A stretch of DNA of 64,000 nt from Gordonia bronchialis DSM 43247 (GTDB lineage: Bacteria; Actinomycetota; Actinomycetes; Mycobacteriales; Mycobacteriaceae). The first letter of the stretch is position 1; each line of letters opens with the position of its first letter. Below, one piece after another: positions 27,560 through 35,534 of this stretch. A program made the position numbers and the translations under genes. Where the stretch lies: assembly GCF_000024785.1 (NCBI RefSeq), contig NC_013441.1:1426001-1490000 (forward strand). The letters run 5' to 3'. The notes below the pieces were generated by a model that searched no databases, was not told the DNA's origin, and worked only from the letters and a program-made list of their open reading frames with translations.

Positions 27560-27704
27560 CGGTCCGTTTTGGAGGTTGCCGACCTCGCCGGGTAGTCTGG
27601 TGAGGTTGTGTGACGCGCCCTGGGGGCTGCAGGCGCACTGACCAGGGACAACAGTCGTGGCTGATGATCCCGGACGAATACCACCGTAGGAGAAGGGCTC
27701 AACC

Positions 27705-27878
27705 ATGGCTGTACCGAAGCGCCGGATGTCGCGGGCCAACACCCGTAGCCGTCGTTCGCAGTGGAAGGCGGACAACCCCGCACTGCAGGAAGAGAAGATC
27801 AACGGCGTCTCGCAGCGCATCCCGCGTCGCCTGGTGAAGGCCGCTCGCGCCGGCCTCATCGATCTGGATCGCCGCTGA
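27705..27878 (+). CDS. rpmF: 50S ribosomal protein bL32
   Basis: 57 residues: [23 protein letters not shown]... with AGGAGAAGG at ideal distance. This is the cysteine-free, zinc-independent short form of bL32 seen in this order; the CxxC pairs of zinc-binding bL32 are absent. In M. tuberculosis rpmF lies shortly before mprA; here about 13 kb of redox genes lie between. Confidence 0.95.
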   Translation: MAVPKRRMSRANTRSRRSQWKADNPALQEEKINGVSQRIPRRLVKAARAGLIDLDRR

Positions 27879-28010
27879 GCGCAGCCGCCTGACGGCTCGC
27901 ACCGAGTCGTCTGCGACACGATTTCTCGACGACCGCCCCCGGAGACATTCACCGGGGGCGGTCGTTCGTGTCGGTGTACGCCCGCGCGGGCGGACTGACA
28001 TCATGATCGG

Positions 28011-28628
28011 GTGCTGCTGGATGTGTTGAACTACGCGGGCATCGTGGTGTTCGCCGCATCGGGTGCCACCGTCGGCGTCCGCAAGGACTTCGACCTCTGG
28101 GGCATCGTCACGGTGGGTGTTCTCACGGGGGTGGGCGGCGGCATTCTGCGCGACGTGTTGTTGGGCCTCACCCCGCCCGCGTCGGTGCAGAACTGGACGC
28201 CGGTTCTGGTGGCGTTGCTCGCGAGCCTCCTCGCTTTCTTCTTCCATCCGGCTTTCAGTCAGCTGCGGCGCACGATCCTGGTGCTCGACGCCTTCGGGAT
28301 GGGATTGTTCGCGACAACGGGTGCGGTGATCGCGCTCGATGTCCATGCCAGTCCGTTCGCGGCGACACTGGTGGGCCTGCTGACCGCGATCGGTGGCGGC
28401 ATCCTGCGCGATGTGCTCGCCAACGACGTTCCCCTGCTGTTGCAGCCGGCCGATCTCTACGCGGTGCCCGCTGCGCTCGGAGCGACGGTGGTCGCTGTCG
28501 GCAGCACGAATACCGATGTCCCGCACTGGGTGTGGCTGATCGTCGGCAGTGTGCTCGCCACCGGGCTGCGGCTGGCCGGTCTTGCGTTCAAGTGGCGATT
28601 GCCGACGGCGCCGCGTCGTCGAAGCTGA
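28011..28628 (+). CDS. TRIC-type (UPF0126) cation channel family protein
   Basis: 205 residues, seven hydrophobic segments in two homologous halves, each holding the family motif: GVGGGILRDVLLG near 40-53 and AIGGGILRDVLAND near 125-138. The family includes the bacterial trimeric intracellular cation channels; older annotation calls them YadS. The GTG at 28011 begins MLLDVLNYAGIVVFAASGA with no clear ribosome-binding site. Confidence 0.92.
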   Translation: MLLDVLNYAGIVVFAASGATVGVRKDFDLWGIVTVGVLTGVGGGILRDVLLGLTPPASVQNWTPVLVALLASLLAFFFHPAFSQLRRTILVLDAFGMGLFATTGAVIALDVHASPFAATLVGLLTAIGGGILRDVLANDVPLLLQPADLYAVPAALGATVVAVGSTNTDVPHWVWLIVGSVLATGLRLAGLAFKWRLPTAPRRRS

Positions 28629-28633
28629 TTTGG

Positions 28634-28698
28634 GTCCATCACTCTTCTCCCAGATCCACCACCCTGGGACCCGGTGGGTTTGCCGAAAAGTGGTGGAC
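28634..28698. repeat. Dispersed palindrome family A, copy 1 (terminator-like)
   Basis: Arms at 28634-28660 and 28673-28698 form an imperfect inverted repeat with right-arm core GGTTTGCCGAAAAGTGGTGG. It lies between convergent genes (the TRIC-type gene and the dehydrogenase), where a two-way terminator would be expected. Its last 28 bases are identical to the reconstructed IS3 target at 48.16/49.52 kb. Confidence 0.7.
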
Positions 28699-28707
28699 GG
28701 AAACGGC

Positions 28708-29478
28708 CTACTGCGCGATCAGTTTGTTCACCGCGCGGTTGAGGACGTTGGGGATGAACTTCGCCGCGTTGCCGAGCACCAGGGTCTGGGCGCCCACCGA
28801 GTAGCTGGTGCGGTGCAGTAGTTTGTCCTGCCGGGTCGGGTGCACCGATTCCCACACCTTGTCGGCCACCTGCTCGGGGGTGATCCGCACGCCGAGCGTC
28901 TTGGTGGACTTGGCGTCGTTGGCGGCCAGCGCGGTCTTGGCCCACAGCGGCCAGATGCTGACGACTCGGATGTCGTCGTGCTCCCACTCGAGTTCCAGTG
29001 CCTCGGTGAGACCGGCGACAAAGAATTTGGTGGCTGAGTAGACGGCGATGCCGGGCTGCCCGTAGATCGCCGACGCCGAGGCGATGTTCACCAGATGTGA
29101 GCCGGGCGTCGCCTTGAGGTAGGGGTGGGCGGCCTGCGCACCGAGTGCGACGCCGAGCGCATCGATGTCGATCTGGCGCTTGATCGCGTCGGGATCGATC
29201 TCGGTGATCAGCCCCTCGTGCAGGATGCCGGCGTTGTTGTCGAGGACGTCGAGCTTCCCGCCGGTCGTCTCGGTGAACTCGCCGAGAGCGTGTGTCCACT
29301 GTGCTGAATCGCGTACGTCGAGTTCGCCGATGATCCAATCGGGGTGGTCGGCCTTGACCTGGTCGAGGGCTTCTTTGTTGACGTCGTAGACCCCGACTGT
29401 CCAGCCTTCCCGGCCGAACCGTTCTGCCGTGGCGAGTCCGATGCCCGCCGCGCCGCCGGTGATGAAAATCGATGACAT
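28708..29478 (-). CDS. Short-chain dehydrogenase/reductase
   Basis: 256 residues from the ATG at 29478, which has GGAGACGG upstream; an in-frame start at 29616 would run through the shared promoter. Cofactor motif TGGAAGIG at 7-14, DNNAG near 90, catalytic Ser in NIASASA near 135 and YSATK near 150. The acidic residue after strand 2 (VYDVNKE) suggests NAD rather than NADP. It is divergent from the diiron oxygenase across a 158-bp region with three near-perfect palindromes. It may oxidise or reduce the product of that oxygenase (inference). Confidence 0.92.
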   Translation of the reverse strand: MSSIFITGGAAGIGLATAERFGREGWTVGVYDVNKEALDQVKADHPDWIIGELDVRDSAQWTHALGEFTETTGGKLDVLDNNAGILHEGLITEIDPDAIKRQIDIDALGVALGAQAAHPYLKATPGSHLVNIASASAIYGQPGIAVYSATKFFVAGLTEALELEWEHDDIRVVSIWPLWAKTALAANDAKSTKTLGVRITPEQVADKVWESVHPTRQDKLLHRTSYSVGAQTLVLGNAAKFIPNVLNRAVNKLIAQ

Positions 29479-29636
29479 ATCCGTCTCCTGCTCTGACCTG
29501 CGTGGACGAGGCCCGTCCGCAAACTTACCGGTGAGTATATTCCGTGGTCTGTTTACCACGTCACACTCCAGTGCTATCGTTACAACATACGTTGTCATGA
29601 CATCAAACGTTGTCACGATTTTGGGAGGCGAAGTCC
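29479..29636. promoter_or_regulatory. Divergent promoter with three palindromic operator candidates
   Basis: Three short inverted repeats lie in the shared region: ACTTACCGGTGAGT (29523-29536, one mismatch), CGTGGT-CTGTTT-ACCACG (29543-29560, perfect) and ACAACATACGTTGT (29582-29595, two central mismatches). ACGTTGTCA also recurs as a direct repeat 20 bases on. TetR-family operators look like this, but no regulator gene is adjacent. GGGAGGCG at 29623-29630 is the oxygenase ribosome-binding site. Confidence 0.5.
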
Positions 29637-30569
29637 ATGACCGCCGCGATGGAGAACACCGATACCAGCGCCACCGTCATCAGCATGCGCGACCAGGGCA
29701 CCCAGGAGGTGTCCGAGCGTCTGCTCGCCTCGGCTGCGCGTCTGTCGCGCAACGCCATGACCGAGATCGACTGGTCGCTGCCGATGGACCCCACCAAGTA
29801 CGGATGCAGCCCGGAGTGGTCATCGCTGTACGGCACCGCCTACTGGGACGAGCTGACCGAGGAGCAGCGCATCTCGGTGACCCGCCACGAGTTCGCGTCG
29901 ATCATGAACATCGGGATCTGGTTCGAGATGATCCTGCAGGAGATGGTGATCCGCGACCAGTACCTCGGTGCCTATCACAGCCCCGAGTTCCAGTTCGCGC
30001 TGACCGAGATCGCCGACGAATGCCGCCACTCCATCATGTTCGCCAAGGCGTCGGAGAAAATGGTCGGCACCTCCTATAAGCCCACCAAGTGGGTGGGCCG
30101 TCTGGGCAAGCTGTTCAAGCGGACCGCCAAGAACGAGGTGGCCTTCGCCGGCATCCTGGTGGCCGAGGAGGTCCTCGACGTCTTCCAGCGCGGCTGCATG
30201 CGCGATGACAGGGTCCTCGATTTCATCCGGACCGTCAACGAGATCCACGTGCTCGAAGAGTCCCGGCACATGAAGTTCGCGCGCGAAGAAGTGCGTGAGT
30301 CGATGGAGGGCGTCGGCTGGGCGCGTCGCCAGTTCAGCGGCTTGTACGTGGCCCTCGGTGCCTACTTCATCGTCACCAGCCTGGTGCAGAAACAGGCCTT
30401 CGCCGATGCCGGGCTCGACGCGGATCGTGCTGTGCGCGAGATGAATTCCAACTCGCACTTCCAGTCGATGATCCGTGGCAGCTGTGCACATCTGATGGAG
30501 TTCCTCGACGAGGTGGGTCTGCTCACCCGCCCGGCCATGCACTACTACCGGAAAGCGAACATGCTCTGA
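29637..30569 (+). CDS. AurF-type diiron oxygenase
   Basis: 310 residues from the ATG at 29637. Ligand spacing matches the non-haem diiron N-oxygenase AurF: ExxH in ADECRHSIMF near 127, a Glu in VAEEVLDVF near 180, and HxxxExxH in EIHVLEESRHMKF near 206. Such enzymes oxidise amines or C-H bonds with O2 and two electrons. The stop overlaps the start of a ferredoxin-ferredoxin reductase fusion by one base, which supplies the likely electron source within the same operon. The substrate is unknown; no biosynthetic genes are adjacent. Start alternatives upstream (29610) lack a ribosome-binding site. Confidence 0.88.
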   Translation: MTAAMENTDTSATVISMRDQGTQEVSERLLASAARLSRNAMTEIDWSLPMDPTKYGCSPEWSSLYGTAYWDELTEEQRISVTRHEFASIMNIGIWFEMILQEMVIRDQYLGAYHSPEFQFALTEIADECRHSIMFAKASEKMVGTSYKPTKWVGRLGKLFKRTAKNEVAFAGILVAEEVLDVFQRGCMRDDRVLDFIRTVNEIHVLEESRHMKFAREEVRESMEGVGWARRQFSGLYVALGAYFIVTSLVQKQAFADAGLDADRAVREMNSNSHFQSMIRGSCAHLMEFLDEVGLLTRPAMHYYRKANML

Positions 30570-32152
30570 TGTTCGTCATCACCCAATCATGTTGCAGCGA
30601 TGCGGCATGTGTCTCGGTCTGCCCCGTCAACTGCATCCATCCGACGCCGGAGGAGCGTGGCTTCGGGTCGTCGGACATCCTGCACATCGACCCGGAGGCC
30701 TGCATCGACTGCGGCGCCTGCGCCGATGCCTGCCCGGTGGACGCCATCTATCCGGCCGATCGGCTCGGCACCCGCGACAAGGTGTTCATCGACATCAACG
30801 CCGACTTCTACAAGAACAACCCCGCTGTGAAGTCCGGATGGAGCAGCGTCGAGTACCCGGAGATCCCGAAACTCCCTGCCGGGCTGCGGGTCGCGCTGGT
30901 CGGAACCGGGCCGTCGGGCGGGTATGCGTTGCGTACTCTGCTCGATCGGACCGAGGCGCAGATCACCGTCATCGACAAGCTGCCCACGCCGGGTGGTCTC
31001 GTACGCGCCGGGGTGGCCCCCGACCATCCCGGCACCAAGGGTGTGCTGCGTGGCTTCGACCTGCTCTACCGCGACCCACGCGTCACTATGCTCACCAATG
31101 TGACGGTCGGCGAGGATGTCTCGCCCGCCGAGCTGGCCGAGCACTTCGACGCGGTGTTCTACGCCGTCGGCGCCAGTGAGTCCCGCAGGCTCGGCATCCC
31201 GGGTGAGGATCTCCCCGGCTCGACATCGGCCACCGACCTGGTTGCCTGGTACAACGCGGTGCCCGGTGCGGACGACGGACCGTCCATTCGCGGTGCCGCC
31301 GAAGGTGTTTCGGCCACCGGCCGTGCCGTGGTGGTGGGTACCGGCAACGTGGCGCTCGACGTGGCGCGGATCCTGGTGTCGCCGCCGGAGTTGTTGGCCA
31401 CCACCGACATCGCCGACCGTGCCCTGCGCATACTGCGCGAGCAGAACGTGCACGAAGTGGTGCTGCTAGGTCGTCGAGACCCGGCCGCGGCAGCCTACAC
31501 GGCGGCGGAATACCGTGCGCTGTCGGAGATCCCGGGTGTGCAGGTCGAGGTGATCGACGGCGCCGACGGCGTCACACCCGATTTCACCGCACCCGCCGAA
31601 CCGGCCCGCCGTAGGATCGTCTTCCTGTTCCACTCGGCGCTCGAGGAGATCGTCGGGACCGAGGCCGTCGACTCGGTGCTCGTCCGCACCGGAGAGGGCA
31701 TGCACAGCATCGTGACCGATCTGGTCGTCCGATCCATCGGCTACCGGTCGACGCCCATCCGCGGACTCGCCTTCGACGACGAGCGCGGCGTGTTCCCCAA
31801 TGTCGACGGCCGGATGGTCGACGACGCGGGCGAGGTGATCCCCGGCGCGTACGTGCTCGGCTGGGCCAAGCGCGGCCCGAGCGGCGGGATCGGCGCCAAC
31901 AAGATGTGCGCCGTGGCCACCGTCGAGGATTTCATTGATGACGCTGCTCACGGCAGGCTACGACGGACCACACATGATGCACGCGACTTCGGCGCCCTGG
32001 TGCGTCGCCGCGTCCGAACCGTCATCGGCTACCGGGGAATGCGCGCCATCGACCGCACCGAGCGGCGTCGGGGTGCGCAACAGGGACGTCCGCGGGTGAA
32101 GTTCACCAAGGTCGCCGACATGGTCGGCGCGGCGGGGTGGCGCAAGCGCTGA
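30569..32152 (+). CDS. Ferredoxin-NADP(+) reductase with N-terminal ferredoxin (FprB-like)
   Basis: 527 residues. The N-terminal ferredoxin holds two cysteine clusters, CCSDAACVSVCPVNCIHP (8-25) and CIDCGACADACPVDAIYP (45-62), for two iron-sulfur clusters. After residue 105 comes an adrenodoxin-reductase-like FAD/NADP module: ALVGTGPSGGYALR, PTPGGLVRAGVAPDHPGTK, VVGTGNVALDVARIL, and the C-terminal GWAKRGPSGGIGANK. It would carry electrons from NADPH to the diiron oxygenase encoded just upstream (one-base overlap), possibly also to other acceptors. M. tuberculosis FprB has the same architecture. Confidence 0.92.
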   Translation: MFVITQSCCSDAACVSVCPVNCIHPTPEERGFGSSDILHIDPEACIDCGACADACPVDAIYPADRLGTRDKVFIDINADFYKNNPAVKSGWSSVEYPEIPKLPAGLRVALVGTGPSGGYALRTLLDRTEAQITVIDKLPTPGGLVRAGVAPDHPGTKGVLRGFDLLYRDPRVTMLTNVTVGEDVSPAELAEHFDAVFYAVGASESRRLGIPGEDLPGSTSATDLVAWYNAVPGADDGPSIRGAAEGVSATGRAVVVGTGNVALDVARILVSPPELLATTDIADRALRILREQNVHEVVLLGRRDPAAAAYTAAEYRALSEIPGVQVEVIDGADGVTPDFTAPAEPARRRIVFLFHSALEEIVGTEAVDSVLVRTGEGMHSIVTDLVVRSIGYRSTPIRGLAFDDERGVFPNVDGRMVDDAGEVIPGAYVLGWAKRGPSGGIGANKMCAVATVEDFIDDAAHGRLRRTTHDARDFGALVRRRVRTVIGYRGMRAIDRTERRRGAQQGRPRVKFTKVADMVGAAGWRKR

Positions 32153-32201
32153 GTGGTCGCACCGCCGCGAGCGGGTCCGGTGAGCGCCTGACAACGCCGC
32201 C

Positions 32202-32217
32202 GTAACATCACGGCAAG
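32202..32217 (+). promoter_or_regulatory. Weak GlnR-like box upstream of the nirBD genes
   Basis: GTAAC-ATCACG-GCAAG has the spacing of the actinobacterial GlnR site (GTnAC-n6-GAAAC) with an intact first half and three of five matches in the second. It lies about 35-50 bases before the small gene that heads the nitrite reductase operon, a place where nitrogen control is expected. Confidence 0.3.
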
Positions 32218-32251
32218 TGGCATTTCACGCGTGCTGGGGATAGTGGCAGTT

Positions 32252-32599
32252 ATGTCCAGTACCCCGCATTTCCTTCAGGGCGTGTTCGCGTTCACCGGCT
32301 CCGGTCTCACCAAGCCGGGCCCGATCGACCCGTCCCTCACCTACACGGTGCCGTCGGGGCTGACCGCGCAGCCGCTGTACTTCCGTGGCGGCAACAGTTC
32401 CGACGAGCTCATCTATGTGACGTTGACCCGGGACGGTTCGCCGATGCGGATCTTCCCGATGGGCGCCAAGTCCTCGGTCAACGTGCCGCTGCGGGTGGTG
32501 GAGGACGTCGACCCGGACAGCGTGCTGGAGTTGGTGATCGCCGCGCCCGAGGGGACCGCCGGTGAGGTGGTCGTCGACTTCGGGATGGTCACCTTCTGA
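32252..32599 (+). CDS. Small beta-rich protein of unknown function heading the nirBD operon
   Basis: 115 residues from the ATG at 32252; an ATG at 32231 would add 7 residues. Sequence is hydrophobic/beta-rich with no cysteines, signal peptide or membrane segment (LTYTVPSGLTAQPLYFRGGNSSDELIYVTL; VLELVIAAPEGTAGEVVVDFGMVTF). Its stop overlaps the nirB start by one base, so it is made with nitrite reductase. I do not recognise the family. Coupling suggests an accessory, chaperone or scaffold role for NirBD. Confidence 0.75.
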   Translation: MSSTPHFLQGVFAFTGSGLTKPGPIDPSLTYTVPSGLTAQPLYFRGGNSSDELIYVTLTRDGSPMRIFPMGAKSSVNVPLRVVEDVDPDSVLELVIAAPEGTAGEVVVDFGMVTF

Positions 32600-35118
32600 T
32601 GCGCAATCCGCAAGCGGCGGTGTATGACCCGGATGCCGCACCCAAACGTCGTCTCGTCGTGGTCGGCAACGGGATGGCCGGCGCGCGCACCGTCGAGGAG
32701 ATCCTCGCCCGCGGTGGTGGCGATCAGTTCTTCATCACGATGATCGGCGACGAGCCATACGGGAACTACAACCGCATCATGCTCAGCCACGTCCTGGCCG
32801 GTGAAACCGCCACCGACGACGACGATCTCATGCTGAACCCGATGGCCTGGTACACCGAGAACGGTGTCACCCTGCACGCCGGTGACCGAGCGGAGTCCAT
32901 CGACCGATTCGCCAAGACCGTCAGCTGTGCCAGCGGCCGCGTCATCGGATTCGACGTGCTGATCATCGCGACCGGGTCGCACACCTTCTTCCCCAACATG
33001 GACGGTCTGCGCGAGGCCGACGGCCGACTTGCCCGCGGCGTCTTCGGGTTTCGGACCATCGAGGACACCAACGGGATGCTGCAGATGGCACTGTCCCGCG
33101 ACGACGTCAAGGCGGTGGTGATCGGCGGCGGTCTGCTCGGGCTCGAAGCCGCCTACGGGTTGAAGACGCAGGGTGTGGACGTCGATGTGGTGCATTCGCC
33201 CGGACACCTGATGAACCAGCAGCTCGACGAGCGCGGCGGGAAGGTGTTGCGCAACAAGATCGAGGAACTCGGGGTGGGGGTGTACACCGGTAAGCGGACC
33301 ACCTCGGTGCTGCGCGCCGACGACGGCAGCGTCGCCGGAGTGGGATTCACCGACGGCGGGAGCCTGCCCGCCGACATGATCGTCGTGACCGCCGGCATCC
33401 GGCCCAACGTCGAGATCGCCCGCGGTGCGGGGCTGGTGGTGGAACGCGGGATCGTCGTCGACGATCAGATGCGTTGTGAGGATGAGGCATTCATCTATGC
33501 GGTGGGCGAATGTGCGCAGCACCGCAGTGAGGTCTACGGTCTGGTGGCACCGCTCTGGGAGCAGTCGGTGGTTCTCGCCGACGTGCTCACCGGTGCCAAT
33601 CCGCAAGCGGAATACCATGGTTCGCGTCTGACCACCAAGCTCAAGGTCGCCGGCGTCGACGTCGCGGCGATGGGCGTAAAGGGTCCGGAGCGCGAGGACG
33701 ACGAATTCGTGCAGTTCTACGAGCCGCGCAACGGCATCTACAAGAGCGTGGTGGTGCGCGACAACAAGCTGATCGGTGCGATGCTCCTCGGTGACATCTC
33801 CAAGGCGAGCTTCCTGACGCAGGCCTTCGACGAGAAGGTGCCGTTGCCCGAGGAACGGATCTCGATGCTCTTCGACCTCGGGACACCCAGTGCGGCAACA
33901 GGTGCCGCCGAACTCGCCGACGACGCACAGGTCTGCAACTGTAACGGCGTCACCAAGGGTGACATCGTGGCATGCGTCGCTTCGGGCTGTACCAGTGTGA
34001 GTGACGTGTGCGCGAAGACACGTGCCGGCAAGGGATGCGGGTCGTGTAAGGGTATGGTCGCCGACATCGTCGAACTCGCCGCCGGTGACGCGCTCACCAT
34101 CGACCGCTCGGCAGACTGGTATGTGCCGTGCATCCCGTTGACGAAACCCGAACTGATCGACGCCATTCGGCGCCAGGATCTGCGTTCGGTGAGCGAGGCG
34201 TTCGAGCATCTCGCACCGTCCGGCGAGGACGCGACCGCCAAGATGCCGTTGGCGTCGTTGCTGCGGATCATCTGGGGGCCGGACTGGAAGCGTGAACCGG
34301 GTGCGCTCTTTGTCAACGATCGTGTGCACGCGAACATCCAGCGCGACGGCACCTTCTCCGTGGTTCCGCAGATGAAGGGCGGGGTGACCTCGCCGGAGCA
34401 GCTACGCAAGATCGCCGATGTGGCCGAGAAGTACGACATCCCGATGATCAAGGCCACCGGTGGGCAGCGGCTGGATCTTCTCGGTGTCAAGAAGGAGGAC
34501 CTGCCCAAGGTGTGGGACGACCTCGGCATGCCGTCCGGATACGCCTACGGCAAGAGTTTCCGGACCGTGAAAACCTGTGTCGGGACCGACTATTGCCGAT
34601 TCGGTCTGGGGGATTCGACGCAGCTCGGCATCGACATCGAGTCCCGCTATCAGGGGTTGGAGTCCCCGGCGAAGCTGAAGCTCGCGGTGACCGGCTGCCC
34701 GCGCAACTGCGCTGAAGCGCTGTGCAAGGACTTCGGGGTGGTGGCCATCGGCAACGGACTCTGGGAGATCTACGTCGGCGGTGCCGCGGGTGCACACATC
34801 CGCAAGGGTGATCTGCTGGCGACCGTCGACTCGGCCGATGAGGTGATCCGCCTGTGCGGCATCTTCATCCAGTACTACCGTGAAGACGCGAAGTGGCTGG
34901 AACGCACCTATGCGTGGGTGCCGCGACGCGGGATCGAGGAATTGCGCGCCATCCTCGTCGACGACCGCGACGGGCTGGTGGCCGGCCTCCAGGACCGTAT
35001 CGAGGAGGCCGTCGCGGGGTACGTGGACCCCTGGCTGGATCGCGAAACCCCCAAGTCCCCGGCCCAGTTCGAGTCCGCGTTGCCGTTGCTGCCGCTGCCG
35101 CAGGTGCCGGTCCGATGA
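32599..35118 (+). CDS. nirB: Assimilatory NAD(P)H nitrite reductase, large subunit
   Basis: 839 residues, normal for NirB. Order: FAD/NAD(P)H oxidoreductase domain (VVVGNGMAGARTVEEIL near 15; VIGGGLLGLEAAYGL near 173), BFD-like [2Fe-2S] domain (CNCNGVTKGDI near 446 plus GKGCGSCK near 477), then the sulfite/nitrite-reductase half. The siroheme-[4Fe-4S] cysteines are CVGTDYCRFG near 659 and CPRNCAEALC near 699. It reduces nitrite to ammonium with six electrons from NAD(P)H in the cytosol. Overlaps nirD by ATGA. Confidence 0.96.
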   Translation: MRNPQAAVYDPDAAPKRRLVVVGNGMAGARTVEEILARGGGDQFFITMIGDEPYGNYNRIMLSHVLAGETATDDDDLMLNPMAWYTENGVTLHAGDRAESIDRFAKTVSCASGRVIGFDVLIIATGSHTFFPNMDGLREADGRLARGVFGFRTIEDTNGMLQMALSRDDVKAVVIGGGLLGLEAAYGLKTQGVDVDVVHSPGHLMNQQLDERGGKVLRNKIEELGVGVYTGKRTTSVLRADDGSVAGVGFTDGGSLPADMIVVTAGIRPNVEIARGAGLVVERGIVVDDQMRCEDEAFIYAVGECAQHRSEVYGLVAPLWEQSVVLADVLTGANPQAEYHGSRLTTKLKVAGVDVAAMGVKGPEREDDEFVQFYEPRNGIYKSVVVRDNKLIGAMLLGDISKASFLTQAFDEKVPLPEERISMLFDLGTPSAATGAAELADDAQVCNCNGVTKGDIVACVASGCTSVSDVCAKTRAGKGCGSCKGMVADIVELAAGDALTIDRSADWYVPCIPLTKPELIDAIRRQDLRSVSEAFEHLAPSGEDATAKMPLASLLRIIWGPDWKREPGALFVNDRVHANIQRDGTFSVVPQMKGGVTSPEQLRKIADVAEKYDIPMIKATGGQRLDLLGVKKEDLPKVWDDLGMPSGYAYGKSFRTVKTCVGTDYCRFGLGDSTQLGIDIESRYQGLESPAKLKLAVTGCPRNCAEALCKDFGVVAIGNGLWEIYVGGAAGAHIRKGDLLATVDSADEVIRLCGIFIQYYREDAKWLERTYAWVPRRGIEELRAILVDDRDGLVAGLQDRIEEAVAGYVDPWLDRETPKSPAQFESALPLLPLPQVPVR

Positions 35119-35477
35119 CCAGCATGTCGGCGGGTGGTGTCGATTCGGCCCGCTCGTTTCGCTCCCGGCGCAGCGCTGCCGTCGCGGTGGGCGCGATGGA
35201 GGACCTGCAGCTCGGCGAGGGGCGGGCCTACGTGGTGGGCGGCAAGCAGATCGCGGTGTTCCGGATGACCGACGGAACCCTGCACGCCACCGACGCGGTG
35301 TGTCCCCATCGGGGTGGTCCCTTGGCCGACGGCCAGTTCGATCTCGGCGCTGTGGTGTGCCCACTCCACCAGTACGCGTTCTCCTTCGGCGACGGCAGCT
35401 GCCGAAACGGTGACGTCGGGGCGGTGGGGGTGTACCGGGCCGAGGATCGGGACGGGCAGATCCTGGTGTGGGTCTGA
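35115..35477 (+). CDS. nirD: Nitrite reductase small subunit (Rieske-like)
   Basis: 120 residues from the ATG overlapping the nirB stop. Unlike most NirD proteins it keeps Rieske-type ligands: CPHRGG near 64 and CPLHQYAF near 82. Electron flow from NirB FAD to siroheme is helped by this subunit. The frame is open upstream inside nirB, but ATG 35115 is the natural coupled start. Confidence 0.93.
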   Translation: MTSMSAGGVDSARSFRSRRSAAVAVGAMEDLQLGEGRAYVVGGKQIAVFRMTDGTLHATDAVCPHRGGPLADGQFDLGAVVCPLHQYAFSFGDGSCRNGDVGAVGVYRAEDRDGQILVWV

Positions 35478-35534
35478 GGCCGGGCAGAACCTCCACGTAT
35501 AGGGTCCGGCGCGGTCATATGTGCCACGCTGGGG

